Source: Burkholderiaceae bacterium (GTDB taxonomy: Bacteria; Pseudomonadota; Gammaproteobacteria; Burkholderiales; Burkholderiaceae_E). Taken from it: a stretch of 64,000 nucleotides of DNA. The stretch spans positions 1-64,000 of the forward strand of contig JAMLIR010000006.1 of assembly GCA_023954045.1 (NCBI GenBank), given 5' to 3'. Numbering within the stretch: position 1 is the stretch's first letter; the number at the start of each line of letters is the position of its first letter. The position numbers and the translations under genes were made by a program. Shown in pieces: positions 35,951-45,980 of this stretch. The notes under the pieces were generated by a model. That model saw nothing but the letters and a program-made list of their open reading frames with translations, was not told where the DNA came from and searched no databases.

Positions 35951-37693
35951 ATGCGCGAGCTGACGGAAGTTCGTGCGCTGCTCCCGCGCCTGGACGAAGT
36001 GCCGGCCGATGCGCTCGAGTCGCAGGATCTCGATTTCAAGGAATGGCCCGCGGACGACCGGCATGCCGTCCGGCTCGCCGTCGAGGTGGCCGTGTGCATG
36101 GCCAACGGCGGCGGCGGCACGGTCGTGCTCGGGGTACGCGACGGCGTAATCGGGCGCGCGAAGGCGATTCTCGGCGTCCCCGCGACGGCGGACCCCCACC
36201 AGCTCAAGCGCGAGATCTACGAGCGCACCGCGCCGAAGCTCACGCCCGAGATCCTCGAGCTTGCCGTACCGGAAGGCACCGGGCGTCTGTGGCTGATGCA
36301 GGTGCACGGTGGCCTGCCGCCCTACACCACCTCGGCCGGTGCCGGCACCGTGCGGCGCGGCAGGGACTGCGTGCCGCTCACCGGCGACCTGCGCGATCGC
36401 CTGATGGTCGAGCGCGGCGAGTCCGACGTGACAGCGATCGTCGTTTCCGAGCCTGTCGCGTCGCTACTGTCGCCCGCAGCACTCGAGCGGCTGCGCGACA
36501 TGGCCCGGCAGGAGCAGGCGCCCGCGGACATGCTGCGCAAGTCCGATCACGACCTGCTCGGCGCGCTCGATGTCGTGCGCGACGGCAAGCTCACGAAGGC
36601 TGGCCTGCTCATTGCCGGCCATGCCGACGCCATTGCCCGGCACCTGCCCCACTACGCGTGGACGCACGAGCGCATGAAGACCGCGACGGTCTACGTGGAC
36701 CGCGCCGACGGACGCGACACGCGGGAGTTGGCGCTGCCGCTGGCGCTGCATGCGCTCGAAGCGCGGATCAACGCAGACAACCCCATCACCACCGTGGAGC
36801 ACGGGCTGCACCACCACGAGTTCCGCGCCTACCCCACGGTGGCTTTGCGCGAGGCCCTGCTCAATGCGCTATGCCATCTGGACCTGCGGCTCGCGGGACC
36901 GGTACTGGTCAAGCAGTTTCCGCGCAAGCTCGAGATCAGCAACCCCGGCGGGCTGGTGGGCGGCATCACGCCGGCCAACATCCTTCACCACCCGCCGCTG
37001 GCGCGAAACCCCCTGCTGGTTCATGCACTGGCCAGGCTGCGCCTGGTGAACCGCAGCAACCTGGGCATCGGCCGCATGTTCGAGGCGATGCTGATCGAGG
37101 GCAAGGAGCCGCCGCTGATCGTCGACGAGGAGAGCGCGGTGCGCGTCGTCTTCAAGCGGCAGGAGACCTCGGCGCCGTTTCGCGAGTTCATCGCCGACGA
37201 GGGCAAGGCAGGCCGCGTTCTCGACGTCGACCATCTGCTGGTGCTGCGCTACCTGCTCGGGCACGGCGAGATCGACACCGCAACCGCCGCGGAGCTCTGT
37301 CAGCGACGCGATGCCGAGATGCGCGACATCCTCGACGAGATGGTGCAGGTCTACGGCTACCTGGAGCGCGGCGGCGCGGGCCGCGGCACCTGGTGGCGGC
37401 TCAAGCCCGCGCTGCACCGCAGGCTCGAAGGCGCAGGCCACGCCGAGCGCGACCGCCGCATCGACATCGACGTCGCCAAGACCCGCGTGCTCAACATGTT
37501 GAAGGCGCGGCAGCAGCGCGGGCAGGCGGGCCTGTCGAACGCCGAAGTTCGCGAGGTGACCGGCTACACGCGACAGCAGGTCAACCGGCTGATTCATGAG
37601 CTGGAAGCCGAGTCGGTGCGCATGATCGGGCACGGACGCGGCGCCAGATACGAATACGTCGGCGAGAAGCTGGCGAACAAGACGAAGAACTGA
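35951..37693 (+). CDS. AlbA/Schlafen-type putative DNA-binding ATP-binding protein
   Basis: A 580-aa protein. The N-terminal domain (about residues 20-140, DLDFKEWPADDRHAVRLAVE then ANGGGGTVVLGVRD) matches the AlbA_2/Schlafen-like domain. The middle (about 270-360) contains a GHKL/HATPase-like segment, FRAYPTVALREALLNALCHL with the N-box asparagine followed by SNPGGLVGGITPANI. The C-terminal 120 residues hold winged-helix-like segments (VLRYLLGHGEIDTATAAELC; REVTGYTRQQVNRLIHEL). Such proteins act as regulators or as defence effectors; the function here is not known. It lies 7 bases after the previous gene. Confidence 0.78.
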   Translation: MRELTEVRALLPRLDEVPADALESQDLDFKEWPADDRHAVRLAVEVAVCMANGGGGTVVLGVRDGVIGRAKAILGVPATADPHQLKREIYERTAPKLTPEILELAVPEGTGRLWLMQVHGGLPPYTTSAGAGTVRRGRDCVPLTGDLRDRLMVERGESDVTAIVVSEPVASLLSPAALERLRDMARQEQAPADMLRKSDHDLLGALDVVRDGKLTKAGLLIAGHADAIARHLPHYAWTHERMKTATVYVDRADGRDTRELALPLALHALEARINADNPITTVEHGLHHHEFRAYPTVALREALLNALCHLDLRLAGPVLVKQFPRKLEISNPGGLVGGITPANILHHPPLARNPLLVHALARLRLVNRSNLGIGRMFEAMLIEGKEPPLIVDEESAVRVVFKRQETSAPFREFIADEGKAGRVLDVDHLLVLRYLLGHGEIDTATAAELCQRRDAEMRDILDEMVQVYGYLERGGAGRGTWWRLKPALHRRLEGAGHAERDRRIDIDVAKTRVLNMLKARQQRGQAGLSNAEVREVTGYTRQQVNRLIHELEAESVRMIGHGRGARYEYVGEKLANKTKN

Positions 37694-37721
37694 CGTCGGG
37701 TGTCATACGGAGCAGCAGCGC

Positions 37722-38468
37722 ATGCCGGGGGTTTTCATTTCTCGAGGAATGACCGTTGCGATCCCCGCTGGCGGTTTGAAGCTCAACATCGGCCCGGACG
37801 GAACGCCATCCGCCTCGCCCTTGACGCTTCACGTTCACTTCGATGTATGTCCTACCTGGTGCCAATTGGCGCTGCAGCACCTCGCTGAGGCGCGTTCACG
37901 CCGCGACGCTCGCATCACGGCGTGGAACGGAACAAACGACAACAAGAAGGCCGAGTCGCTAGAGCGTGAATTCGAGGCGTCGATGCAGGCAACCATGGCT
38001 GCCGCCATAGCACTTGATTCGTTCTACGCGGTTGTGCAAACCCATGTCCAGGTTCCGCCGTCGCTCGTCAAGCAGTGGCGAACGCGAAGAACTGCGAGGT
38101 ATTCGCAGGTCACTGAAATACTACGCCGCGGCTTCCGGTTGAAGCCGGAAGGGACGACCATCCTCCGGCAACACCTGAAGAAGATCTATCACTTTCGGGA
38201 CTTGGCCGTGCATCCGTCGGGCAAGATCGAGGCGCCGGTGGTGCACCCTGAGCTTGACGTCGGGGTCGAGTGGCGCTTCGCATACTTCCGGGCCGCCAAT
38301 GCCGAGGCGCTGGTGAACGCGGCTACAGCGATCGTTTGGGATCTCGCCAACAATGGGAAGCCAACAGACGAAGGGATCAGGAAGTACATGCTTGCCCTGC
38401 GAGCGCGCATGGCTGAGCTATTTCCAGCGGGCCACCCACTTGTACAACCGCGGACTGCCGAGTCGTGA
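37722..38468 (+). CDS. Candidate HEPN-type RNase in the defence-type island
   Basis: Unrecognised 248-aa protein, helix-rich after residue 45. The segment RDLAVH (R159 to H164) matches the R-x4-6-H catalytic signature of HEPN RNases, and it lies between two predicted helices (IYHF... and VEWRFAYFRAANAEALVNAATAIV). The neighbourhood fits, since HEPN toxins are common in anti-phage loci. GC content is visibly lower than in its neighbours, suggesting separate acquisition. I keep the ATG at 37722; another at 37749 has a poorly placed ribosome site. Without structure prediction the HEPN assignment remains tentative. Confidence 0.6.
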   Translation: MPGVFISRGMTVAIPAGGLKLNIGPDGTPSASPLTLHVHFDVCPTWCQLALQHLAEARSRRDARITAWNGTNDNKKAESLEREFEASMQATMAAAIALDSFYAVVQTHVQVPPSLVKQWRTRRTARYSQVTEILRRGFRLKPEGTTILRQHLKKIYHFRDLAVHPSGKIEAPVVHPELDVGVEWRFAYFRAANAEALVNAATAIVWDLANNGKPTDEGIRKYMLALRARMAELFPAGHPLVQPRTAES

Positions 38469-38502
38469 CGCTGAACCCCTCCATCGAGTGGATGATTTCC
38501 GG

Positions 38503-38523
38503 TGAGCGGGAAGCTGCCGCTCA
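38503..38523 (+). other. Hairpin before the DUF1156 methylase gene
   Basis: Arms TGAGCGG and CCGCTCA with a 7-base loop in the 106-base gap between the HEPN-type gene and the methylase gene, the only sizeable gap inside the operon. No T-tract follows. It may tune expression of the two downstream genes. Confidence 0.35.
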
Positions 38524-38574
38524 TGCCGAGGATTGGATCTCACTCTCAAGATGTTGTTTCTGGCTAGCCACGCA

Positions 38575-41535
38575 ATGACCCGACGACTGATCGAAGAGTG
38601 GTTACCGATCGCGCAACTCGGCATCGAAAGCCTGCGAGAGAGGACGCCCATGACGCCGTTCCCGGCGCCAAATCGGCTTCACGTCTGGTGGGCGCGGCGG
38701 CCGCTGGTGGCTTCCCGCGCAGCCATCCTCGCCTCGCTGCTGCCGGCTGACGCCGATCGCGACAGGTTCGTGCACATGCTCGGCATTCACGGGGATCCGG
38801 TGGCTTCCCGCCGACGGATCGACGCCGCACGTCGGAAGGGCGAGCGCTTCGAGGGCGAGGCTTACAGTTATCCCCGCGCGTTCACGCATGTGCCGGACGA
38901 CGACGAGCGCAAGTGGGCCGGAAGCGAGCAGAGTCGCCTGGGTCTCGAGGATATTGCGGTTCTCGACCCGACTGCGGGCGGCGGTTCGGTGCCATTCGAA
39001 AGCATCCGGCTCGGGCTGCGCACCTTCGGAAACGACCTGAACCCCGTCGCAAGCATCATCGAGCGTGCGACGATCGAGTTCCCGCTCGGGCACGGTCTCG
39101 ACGTGCAGCGCGAATTCGAGCGAATCGCCGCCGAGTTCGTCGCGCGGCGCGAGAAGCGATTGCGGCCGTTCTTCCCGGCAGAGCCGGAAGGCAATACGAT
39201 TCCCACCAACTTCATCTGGGCACGCACGATCCGCTGCCCGCACTGCGAAGGCCTGATCCCCCTTTCTCCCAACTGGCGGCTGGCGCCGGACGGCACCGGC
39301 GCACGGCTCGTTCCGCACGAGGGCAGTGGACCGGGCGACCGCTCGCGTCATGTGCGCTTCGAGATTGTTGCCAAGGCGAAGGATCAGTCTGCCGGCACCG
39401 TTTCCGGAGGCGATGCCACCTGCCCGTTCGAGGACTGCCGCCGCCTGGTCTCCGGCGATCACATCAAGGCCGAGGCCCAGGCAGGCCGCATGGGCGAGCA
39501 ACTCCATGCCGTGGTGTTCAAGCGCCGCATCGAGACCCGGACGAAGACCGGCACGCGCGGCAAGGACAAATGGGAGCGCGGCTACCGCGCCCCCCGGCCC
39601 GAGGACGATGTTTCGGAGCAGGTCGCCGCCGCGCTGGCCGAGAAGCTGCCCGAATGGGAGGCGCTGGACATGGTGCCGACCGAAAGGGTGCCGGCGGACA
39701 TCAACGACGACCGGCCCATCCAGTACGGGATGCCGCTATGGCGCGACATGTTCTCGCCGCGCCAACTGCTGGGGCACGCAACGGCAGTGGAGGTCTTCCG
39801 GCAACTTCTCGATGAGGAAAAGGCTGCTGGACACTGGACGGCGCTGACGGCGGCGGCATTCGCGTACCTGTCGCTTTCCCTCGACAAGATGCTCAACTAC
39901 AACTCGCGGATGTCGGTGTGGATGTCGACCCGCGAAGTGGTCGCCAACACCTTCAACCGCCACGACTTCGCTTTCGCCTGGTCGCACGCGGAAATGGCCC
40001 CGCTGATCGTCGGCCTGGGCTACGACTGGGCCATCGAACAGACGGCCAAGTGCATCGGCGAACTGGTGGCGCTGGTGCGGCCCGAGGCGAAGGCCGGCGA
40101 TCTGCTCCAGGGCGGATTCGACTTCTACGGTTCGGCGGGGCCGCTCGCCTCACCGCCGATCACCCTCACCTGCAAGTCCGGCGACAGCCTCGATCACATC
40201 GCAGACGCCAGCATCGACGCGGTGGTGATGGACCCGCCCTACTACGACAACGTGATGTACGCCGAGCTGTCGGACTTCTTCTACGTCTGGCTGCGGCGCA
40301 CCGCGGGCTACGTCTATCCCGATCTGTTCCGGCGTCCGCTCACCGACAAGGAGAACGAGGCGGTCGCGAACCCGGCCCGGTTCAAGGGGCTCGCCGGAAA
40401 GAGCGGCGGCGCGAAGGTGCTGGCCGGCCGCGAGTACCGGCACCGGATGGCCGCGATCTTCGCCGAGATGCGACGGGTGCTGAAACCCGACGGCATCATG
40501 ACGCTGATGTTCACCCACAAGGCCACCGGCGCCTGGGACGCGCTGACCACGGGCCTGATGGAGGCCGGCTTCGCGATCACCGCATCGTGGCCGATCAATA
40601 CCGAGGCCGAAGGCAGCCTGCACATCAAGGACAAGTCGGCCGCCAACTCGACCGTGTTCCTGGTGTGCCGGCCACGCGCGAACCGCGACGGCGACGCCCG
40701 CTACTGGGAGGACGTCGAGCCCACGGTGCGGCAGGCGGTGCGCCAGCGCATCGCAGAGTTCCAGCAGGCCGGCATCCGCGGCGTGGACCTGTACCTTTCG
40801 TGCTTCGGGCCCGCGCTCGAAGCCTTCTCGCAGCACTGGCCGCTGAAGCGCGGCACGCCGCGCCAGGACATCGAGCAGGCGCGGCGGCGCAGGCGGCAGA
40901 GCGAGATCTTCGAGGAAGAGTACGACCCGTACGCGGTCACGCCGGAAGACGCGCTCGACGTGGCGCGCCGCGAGGTGAAGGACTGGCGGCTGCACCAGCT
41001 CACGCACGTGCAGCGCAACGTCGAGCTCGACCACCTCACCAGCTGGTTCGTGCTGGCCTGGGACGCCTTCGAGGCACCGATCTTTCCCTATGACGAAGCC
41101 AACCGGCTCGCGAAGGTGTGCGGCATCGACCTGGACCGCGACGTCGTGGGCAAGCTGGCAGAGAAGAAGGCCTCCGACCTCGTGCTCTGGGACAGCGTGA
41201 CCCGCGCCGCCAAGGGGTCTCTGGGGCTGCCGGATGGGCGCGACTCGATGATGGATGCGCTGCACCACCTGGCGCGGGCCACGCGCTCGGCGTCGCTGGA
41301 GTCCGCCCAGGAACTGCTCGCCCGGCACGGCCTGGCCAGCGAGCCGGGCTTCCTGCTCGCGCTGGAGGCGGTGCTCGAAGTGCTGCCGGTCGGCACCGAG
41401 TGGAGCGGGCTCGAGCTCCCCGATGCGGCCAAGGGCGCCGGCGCCGATTTCGACGCCCTCGAGAAGCTGCGCCGCCTGGCGCTGGCGGAGAAGATTGCCG
41501 AGCCCGAGCAGCTCAGGATCTGGCAGGAGGGTTGA
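38575..41535 (+). CDS. DUF1156-family adenine-specific DNA methylase with zinc ribbon
   Basis: A 986-aa methyltransferase. It opens [20 protein letters not shown] and [19 protein letters not shown], the DUF1156 signature. The SAM-binding motif I is [12 protein letters not shown] (residues 131-142) and the catalytic motif IV is DPPYYDN (from residue 553), which predicts amino-methylation, most likely N6-adenine. Between them lies a zinc ribbon with Cys pairs at 221/224 and 283/288. I chose the ATG at 38575; a TTG at 38533 and an ATG at 38551 are in frame but lack family similarity. It probably marks host DNA so that the helicase module acts on foreign DNA; that is inference. Confidence 0.9.
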   Translation: MTRRLIEEWLPIAQLGIESLRERTPMTPFPAPNRLHVWWARRPLVASRAAILASLLPADADRDRFVHMLGIHGDPVASRRRIDAARRKGERFEGEAYSYPRAFTHVPDDDERKWAGSEQSRLGLEDIAVLDPTAGGGSVPFESIRLGLRTFGNDLNPVASIIERATIEFPLGHGLDVQREFERIAAEFVARREKRLRPFFPAEPEGNTIPTNFIWARTIRCPHCEGLIPLSPNWRLAPDGTGARLVPHEGSGPGDRSRHVRFEIVAKAKDQSAGTVSGGDATCPFEDCRRLVSGDHIKAEAQAGRMGEQLHAVVFKRRIETRTKTGTRGKDKWERGYRAPRPEDDVSEQVAAALAEKLPEWEALDMVPTERVPADINDDRPIQYGMPLWRDMFSPRQLLGHATAVEVFRQLLDEEKAAGHWTALTAAAFAYLSLSLDKMLNYNSRMSVWMSTREVVANTFNRHDFAFAWSHAEMAPLIVGLGYDWAIEQTAKCIGELVALVRPEAKAGDLLQGGFDFYGSAGPLASPPITLTCKSGDSLDHIADASIDAVVMDPPYYDNVMYAELSDFFYVWLRRTAGYVYPDLFRRPLTDKENEAVANPARFKGLAGKSGGAKVLAGREYRHRMAAIFAEMRRVLKPDGIMTLMFTHKATGAWDALTTGLMEAGFAITASWPINTEAEGSLHIKDKSAANSTVFLVCRPRANRDGDARYWEDVEPTVRQAVRQRIAEFQQAGIRGVDLYLSCFGPALEAFSQHWPLKRGTPRQDIEQARRRRRQSEIFEEEYDPYAVTPEDALDVARREVKDWRLHQLTHVQRNVELDHLTSWFVLAWDAFEAPIFPYDEANRLAKVCGIDLDRDVVGKLAEKKASDLVLWDSVTRAAKGSLGLPDGRDSMMDALHHLARATRSASLESAQELLARHGLASEPGFLLALEAVLEVLPVGTEWSGLELPDAAKGAGADFDALEKLRRLALAEKIAEPEQLRIWQEG

Positions 41536-41538
41536 GCC

Positions 41539-44500
41539 TTGCCGCTGCTGACCGACTTCCGCTGGAAGACCAAGTACGACCTCGATGACGGATCGCTCGT
41601 CGAGCAGTTCTACCTGGCCGCACTCGCGTGCGCGCAACGCTACGACCGCACGACGGGATACTTCAGCGCCACAGCGCTCGCGATCGCGGCGCGCGGCGTC
41701 GAAGGCCTCGTGCTCAACGCCGGACGCATGCGCATGGTCGTGGGCTGCACGCTGGGGCAACCGGAGGTGGACGCGATCGGGCAGGGGCAGTCGCTGAAGG
41801 ACACCGTGGCCGGCAAGCTGCTGGCCATGCCGCTGGTCGGCGCCGGCAGGGTCGAGCAGGAGGCCCTCGAACTGCTGGCGTGGATGGTCGCCAAAGGACA
41901 CCTGGAAATCAAGGTGGCCGTGCCCTGCGACGAAGACCGCAACCCGGTGGCGTCGCAGGCCATCTTCCACGAGAAGGCCGGCGTGATGGAGGACAAGACG
42001 GGCAACCGGCTGGCTTTTGCCGGAAGCGTCAACGAGACCGCTTACGGGTGGCTGCACAACTGGGAGAGCTTCCACGTCTTCTGCGACTGGGACGGCGGCG
42101 GCCGACACGTGGACGCCGAGGAGCGCAGCTTCGCGCAGTTGTGGGCCGACAAGGCAAGGCGGGCGAGGGTGCTCGATGTACCGGCCGCGGTTCGAGAAGA
42201 CTTGCTGCGTTTCGTGCCGGCCGACGATCAGGAGCCGGAGCGGCTGAAACGCGCGCGCGCCGATACGCCGCAACCGGAGACGGTGAACGCCGAAGCAGCC
42301 GGGCCTGATGCCCGCAGGCCCCAGTCCAGCATGGAGGAGACGCGGCGCAAGGTCTGGCACACGATCTGGGCCGCGCCGCGATTGCCCGGCGGAGAACGCA
42401 TCGCCGAGGCTACGAGTGCCATCACGCCGTGGCCGCACCAGGTGCGCGCTTTCGACCGGATGATCGGCAGCTGGCCGACGCGGCTGCTCATTGCCGACGA
42501 GGTGGGTCTGGGCAAGACCGTCGAGGCGGGCATGCTGATGCGCTACGGTTGGCTGTCCGGTCGGACCAGAAGAATCCTGGTGCTCGCGCCGAAGGCCGTG
42601 ACGACGCAATGGCAGATCGAGCTGCGCGAGAAATTCAACCTCAACTGGCCCATCTACGACGGCAAGGCGCTGCATTGGTACCCGTCGCCGCTGATGAAGG
42701 GGCGCCATGAGCGCGAGGTTTCGCGCGACGACTGGCACCGCGAGCCCTTTGTGATCGCATCGAGCCACCTGATGCGCCGGCGAGACCGTCAGCGCGAGTT
42801 GCTCGAAGTCGCCGAACCGTGGGACCTGGTGGTCCTGGACGAGGCGCATCATGCGCGGCGCAAGAGCCCCGGCGCCACCCGGGAAGGGCCGCCGAACCTG
42901 CTGCTGCAGCTGATGCAGAAACTGAACGCGCGGACGCGGGCGCTGCTGCTGCTGACCGCGACGCCGATGCAGGTGCATCCGGTCGAAGTGTGGGACCTGC
43001 TCTCGCTGCTGGCGATGCCTGCGGCCTGGGGGCGGGCAGCCTTCCTGGAGTTCTTCCGCAAGTCGGGCGACGGCAATCCATCTCCCGAAGACCTCGACAA
43101 GCTTGCGTCGCTGTTCCGCGCCGCCGAGGCGGCGTTCGGGCCGGTGCCGATCGAAGTCGCCCTGAGACGCACGGCCGGCAGGAGCCGATCGAGGGCGCAG
43201 AAGGTGCTGCGCGCGCTGCGCGACACGGCCGCCACGCCGCGCAAGCAGCTCTCCGCCGAGGAGCGGCGCAGCGCCGTGGCCATCATGCGCGCCCATACGC
43301 CGGTGGCGGGGCTGATCTCGCGCCACACGCGAGACCTGCTGCGCGAGTACCACCGTCGCGGGATGATCGACTCACCCATCGCCGATCGCATCGTGGTCGA
43401 CGAGTTTCTCGACATGACCAAGGCCGAGAAGGAGGCGTACGGGGCGCTGGAGGACTACATCTCGTCGACCTACGACAACGCCGCACAGGACAAGCGCAGT
43501 GCGGTCGGCTTCGTGATGACCACGTATCGCAAGCGCCTGGCTTCGAGCTTTTACGCGCTGCGCAAGACGCTCGAAGAGCGGCTCGGGGCGGTCACCGGAC
43601 AGGCGAGCCTGCCGTTCGACTCGCTGCGAACCGCCGAAGACGCCGAAGACGACGAGGACGAGAGCGGTGACCAGGCCGATGACGACGCCGTGGCCGCGCA
43701 AAAGGCCGTCGCCCTCAATCTGGAGGAGAGCGGCGAGATCGAGCGACTGTTGACACAGGCGCGTCGCCTGCCGGTGGACACCAAGGCTACTCGCCTGGCG
43801 GAGGTGTTGCACGCCTTGCAGGCCGGTAGCTTCCACGCCATGGACAACACATTGCTGCCGGCCTACCCGCAGGCCATCGTATTCACGCAGTACACCGATA
43901 CGCTCGACTATCTGCGCGACTACCTGAAGGGCGAGGGTTTCACCATCCTGTGCTACTCCGGGCGCGGCGGCGAATGGCTGCTGCCGGACGGGCGCTGGAA
44001 GACCTTGTCGCGGGAGGAAACCAGGCGACGATTCCGCCGGGGCGATGCACAGGTGCTGGTCTGCACCGACGCAGCGGCTGAAGGCCTGAACTTCCAGTTC
44101 TGCGGCGCGCTGGTCAACTTCGATGCGCCCTGGAACCCCATGCGGGTCGAGCAGCGCATCGGCCGTGTCGACCGGCTGGGCCAGCGCTTCGAGCGCATCG
44201 CCATCGTGAACCTGTTGTACGAGGACACGGTGGAGACCGATGTGTACCGGGCCTTGCGCACGCGCATCAACCTGTTCACGTCCGTGGTCGGCCGATTGCA
44301 GCCCATTCTCTCGACGATGCCCCAGCAGATCGCGGCCGTGGCGCTGACCGGCCCGGAAGGTCGAAAGCAGGCTCGAGCGAATCTCGTTGCTCGCCTTCAG
44401 CACGAGGCGGCGTCACCGGCGCCGGAGTCCTTCGATATCGACGACGCCGTCGACGCAGCGCTGGAGACGCGCGAGAGGCCGCCTGCGCCCTACGATCTCG

Positions 44501-44766
44501 AGGACCTCGGCCGCCTGCTCGATCACCCGAAGCTTCTGCCGCCGGGATGCGAAGCGCAGCGGGCCAACTCGAAGGACGTTTTCTGGGTTCAGCCCGGGGC
44601 GCCGAAGGTGGCAGTGACCACGGACCCGGAGTTCTTCGAGGAGCATGCAGATTCGCTGGAATTCTGGACGCCGGGGAGCCCGGCGTTTCCCGAACCAGCG
44701 CTGGCCGAAGGCATCATCCGCGAACCGGTACTCTCGAGCCTGGACGAACTGCTGCGATCTCCCTGA
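41539..44766 (+). CDS. SNF2-type helicase with N-terminal PLD-like domain
   Basis: A 1075-aa protein starting with TTG after a good GGAGG site, 3 bases beyond the methylase stop. The N-terminal 230 residues look like a phospholipase-D fold: HEKAGVMEDKTGN around His144 (H-x-K plus Asp) with GSVNETAYGW. The helicase core has Walker A DEVGLGKT (from residue 320), motif II DEAHH (from 434) and motif VI RVEQRIGRVDRLGQ (from 869). It resembles the SNF2/RapA-like helicases of DISARM-type loci. Whether the PLD part is a nuclease is not known; only one HxK motif is visible, so it would need to dimerise. Last gene of the island. Confidence 0.88.
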   Translation: MPLLTDFRWKTKYDLDDGSLVEQFYLAALACAQRYDRTTGYFSATALAIAARGVEGLVLNAGRMRMVVGCTLGQPEVDAIGQGQSLKDTVAGKLLAMPLVGAGRVEQEALELLAWMVAKGHLEIKVAVPCDEDRNPVASQAIFHEKAGVMEDKTGNRLAFAGSVNETAYGWLHNWESFHVFCDWDGGGRHVDAEERSFAQLWADKARRARVLDVPAAVREDLLRFVPADDQEPERLKRARADTPQPETVNAEAAGPDARRPQSSMEETRRKVWHTIWAAPRLPGGERIAEATSAITPWPHQVRAFDRMIGSWPTRLLIADEVGLGKTVEAGMLMRYGWLSGRTRRILVLAPKAVTTQWQIELREKFNLNWPIYDGKALHWYPSPLMKGRHEREVSRDDWHREPFVIASSHLMRRRDRQRELLEVAEPWDLVVLDEAHHARRKSPGATREGPPNLLLQLMQKLNARTRALLLLTATPMQVHPVEVWDLLSLLAMPAAWGRAAFLEFFRKSGDGNPSPEDLDKLASLFRAAEAAFGPVPIEVALRRTAGRSRSRAQKVLRALRDTAATPRKQLSAEERRSAVAIMRAHTPVAGLISRHTRDLLREYHRRGMIDSPIADRIVVDEFLDMTKAEKEAYGALEDYISSTYDNAAQDKRSAVGFVMTTYRKRLASSFYALRKTLEERLGAVTGQASLPFDSLRTAEDAEDDEDESGDQADDDAVAAQKAVALNLEESGEIERLLTQARRLPVDTKATRLAEVLHALQAGSFHAMDNTLLPAYPQAIVFTQYTDTLDYLRDYLKGEGFTILCYSGRGGEWLLPDGRWKTLSREETRRRFRRGDAQVLVCTDAAAEGLNFQFCGALVNFDAPWNPMRVEQRIGRVDRLGQRFERIAIVNLLYEDTVETDVYRALRTRINLFTSVVGRLQPILSTMPQQIAAVALTGPEGRKQARANLVARLQHEAASPAPESFDIDDAVDAALETRERPPAPYDLEDLGRLLDHPKLLPPGCEAQRANSKDVFWVQPGAPKVAVTTDPEFFEEHADSLEFWTPGSPAFPEPALAEGIIREPVLSSLDELLRSP

Positions 44767-44844
44767 ATCTGGACGACGAGCAGCGGTGCTGGCGAGGTCC
44801 GCCGCCCGCTCCTCTCGTTCGACGTCCGATGCGCCTCACGCCGA

Positions 44845-45975
44845 TCAATCCAGCGTGCGCCGGTAGAACGCCAGCCCGATCCCGGTCACCACGGCCATGA
44901 ACGCGACGATCGGCCAGACGGCCGGCCACAGTTCGCCGATGCCGATCCCCTTGAGCAGGATGCCGCGCACCAGCACCAGGAAATGCGTGAGCGGCAGCAG
45001 GTTGCCGATCCACTGCGCCCACTCGGGCATGCCGCGGAACGGGAACATGAACCCGGACAGCAGGATCGACGGCAGGAAGAAGAAGAAGGTCATCTGCATC
45101 GACTGCAGCTGGTTGCGCGCCAGCGAAGAGAACGTGATGCCGAGCGCGAGGTTGGCCGCGATGAACATCAGCACGACCAGGTACAGCAGCGCCAGGCTCC
45201 CCTGGAACGGCACGTCGAACACGTAGCGGGCCGCGGCGAGCACCAGCGTGACCTGCACGAGCCCTATCAGGATGTACGGGACGATCTTTCCGGTCATCAC
45301 CTCGATCGGCAGCGCGGGCGTCGCGAGCAGGTTTTCGTAGGTGCCGCGCTCGCGCTCGCGCGTGAGCGCGAGGCCGGTCATCAGCACCATCGTCATCGTG
45401 AGGATCACGCCGATCAGGCCGGGCACGATGTTGTACTGGGTCACGCCCTCCGGGTTGTAGCGCCGGTGCACGCGCACGTCGACACGCGGCGCGGCTGGCG
45501 GCCGCGGCTGCAGCACGCCGGCCGCGTCGCGCGCGACGACGGCGTCGACCATCGTGCCCAGCGCCGAGAGCGCGTTGCTGGTCGACGCCGGGTCGGTCGC
45601 GTCGGCCTCGACGAGCAGCACCGGCTGCTCGTTGCGGGCCAGCCGGCGCGAGAAGTCCTCGGGAATCGTGACCGCGAACTGCACGCGCCCGTCGGCCAGC
45701 AACTCGTCGACGTCGCGCGTCGAGCGCGCGGTCGCCCTGATCGCGAAATAGCCGCTGTTCTGGAGCGCCGCGACGATGCTGCGCGAATAGGGGCTGTTGT
45801 CCATGGACAGCACCGCGGTCGGGAGCTGGCGCGGATCGGAATTGATCGCGAACCCGAACAGCAGCAACTGCAGCACCGGGATGCCGATGATCATCCCGAA
45901 CGTGAGCCGGTCGCGCTGGAGCTGGATGAACTCCTTGACGACGATGCCGATCCAGCGGCCGGGCGAGAACGGCAT
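44845..45975 (-). CDS. ABC-2 type transporter permease (YhhJ/YbhR-like)
   Basis: Inner-membrane permease of an ABC exporter, 376 aa. One membrane helix near the N-terminus (about residues 23-43) is followed by a large periplasmic domain (about 45-180) and five C-terminal helices, including the ABC-2 signature region LALTRERERGTYENLLATP. It begins 5 bases after the ATPase stop. Homologous E. coli systems (YhiI-YhhJ, YbhGFSR) have been linked to drug or cation export; the substrate is unknown. Unlike YbhGFSR this operon has a single permease, which presumably dimerises. Confidence 0.92.
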   Translation of the reverse strand: MPFSPGRWIGIVVKEFIQLQRDRLTFGMIIGIPVLQLLLFGFAINSDPRQLPTAVLSMDNSPYSRSIVAALQNSGYFAIRATARSTRDVDELLADGRVQFAVTIPEDFSRRLARNEQPVLLVEADATDPASTSNALSALGTMVDAVVARDAAGVLQPRPPAAPRVDVRVHRRYNPEGVTQYNIVPGLIGVILTMTMVLMTGLALTRERERGTYENLLATPALPIEVMTGKIVPYILIGLVQVTLVLAAARYVFDVPFQGSLALLYLVVLMFIAANLALGITFSSLARNQLQSMQMTFFFFLPSILLSGFMFPFRGMPEWAQWIGNLLPLTHFLVLVRGILLKGIGIGELWPAVWPIVAFMAVVTGIGLAFYRRTLD

Positions 45976-45980
45976 CGGCG

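Noticed and set aside
40150..43353. Minus-strand open frame of 1067 codons over the methylase and helicase genes
   Set aside because: Shadow frame; the plus-strand genes have complete catalytic motifs and good ribosome sites.
32418..44766. Island as a canonical DISARM or BREX system
   Set aside because: No DUF1998 (DrmB), no PglX, PglZ or BrxC-like proteins were seen; the methylase belongs to the DUF1156 family.
32313..44844. Island as a prophage or integrative element with attachment sites
   Set aside because: No integrase, transposase or tRNA at the edges, and no matching direct repeats that I could see between the ends.
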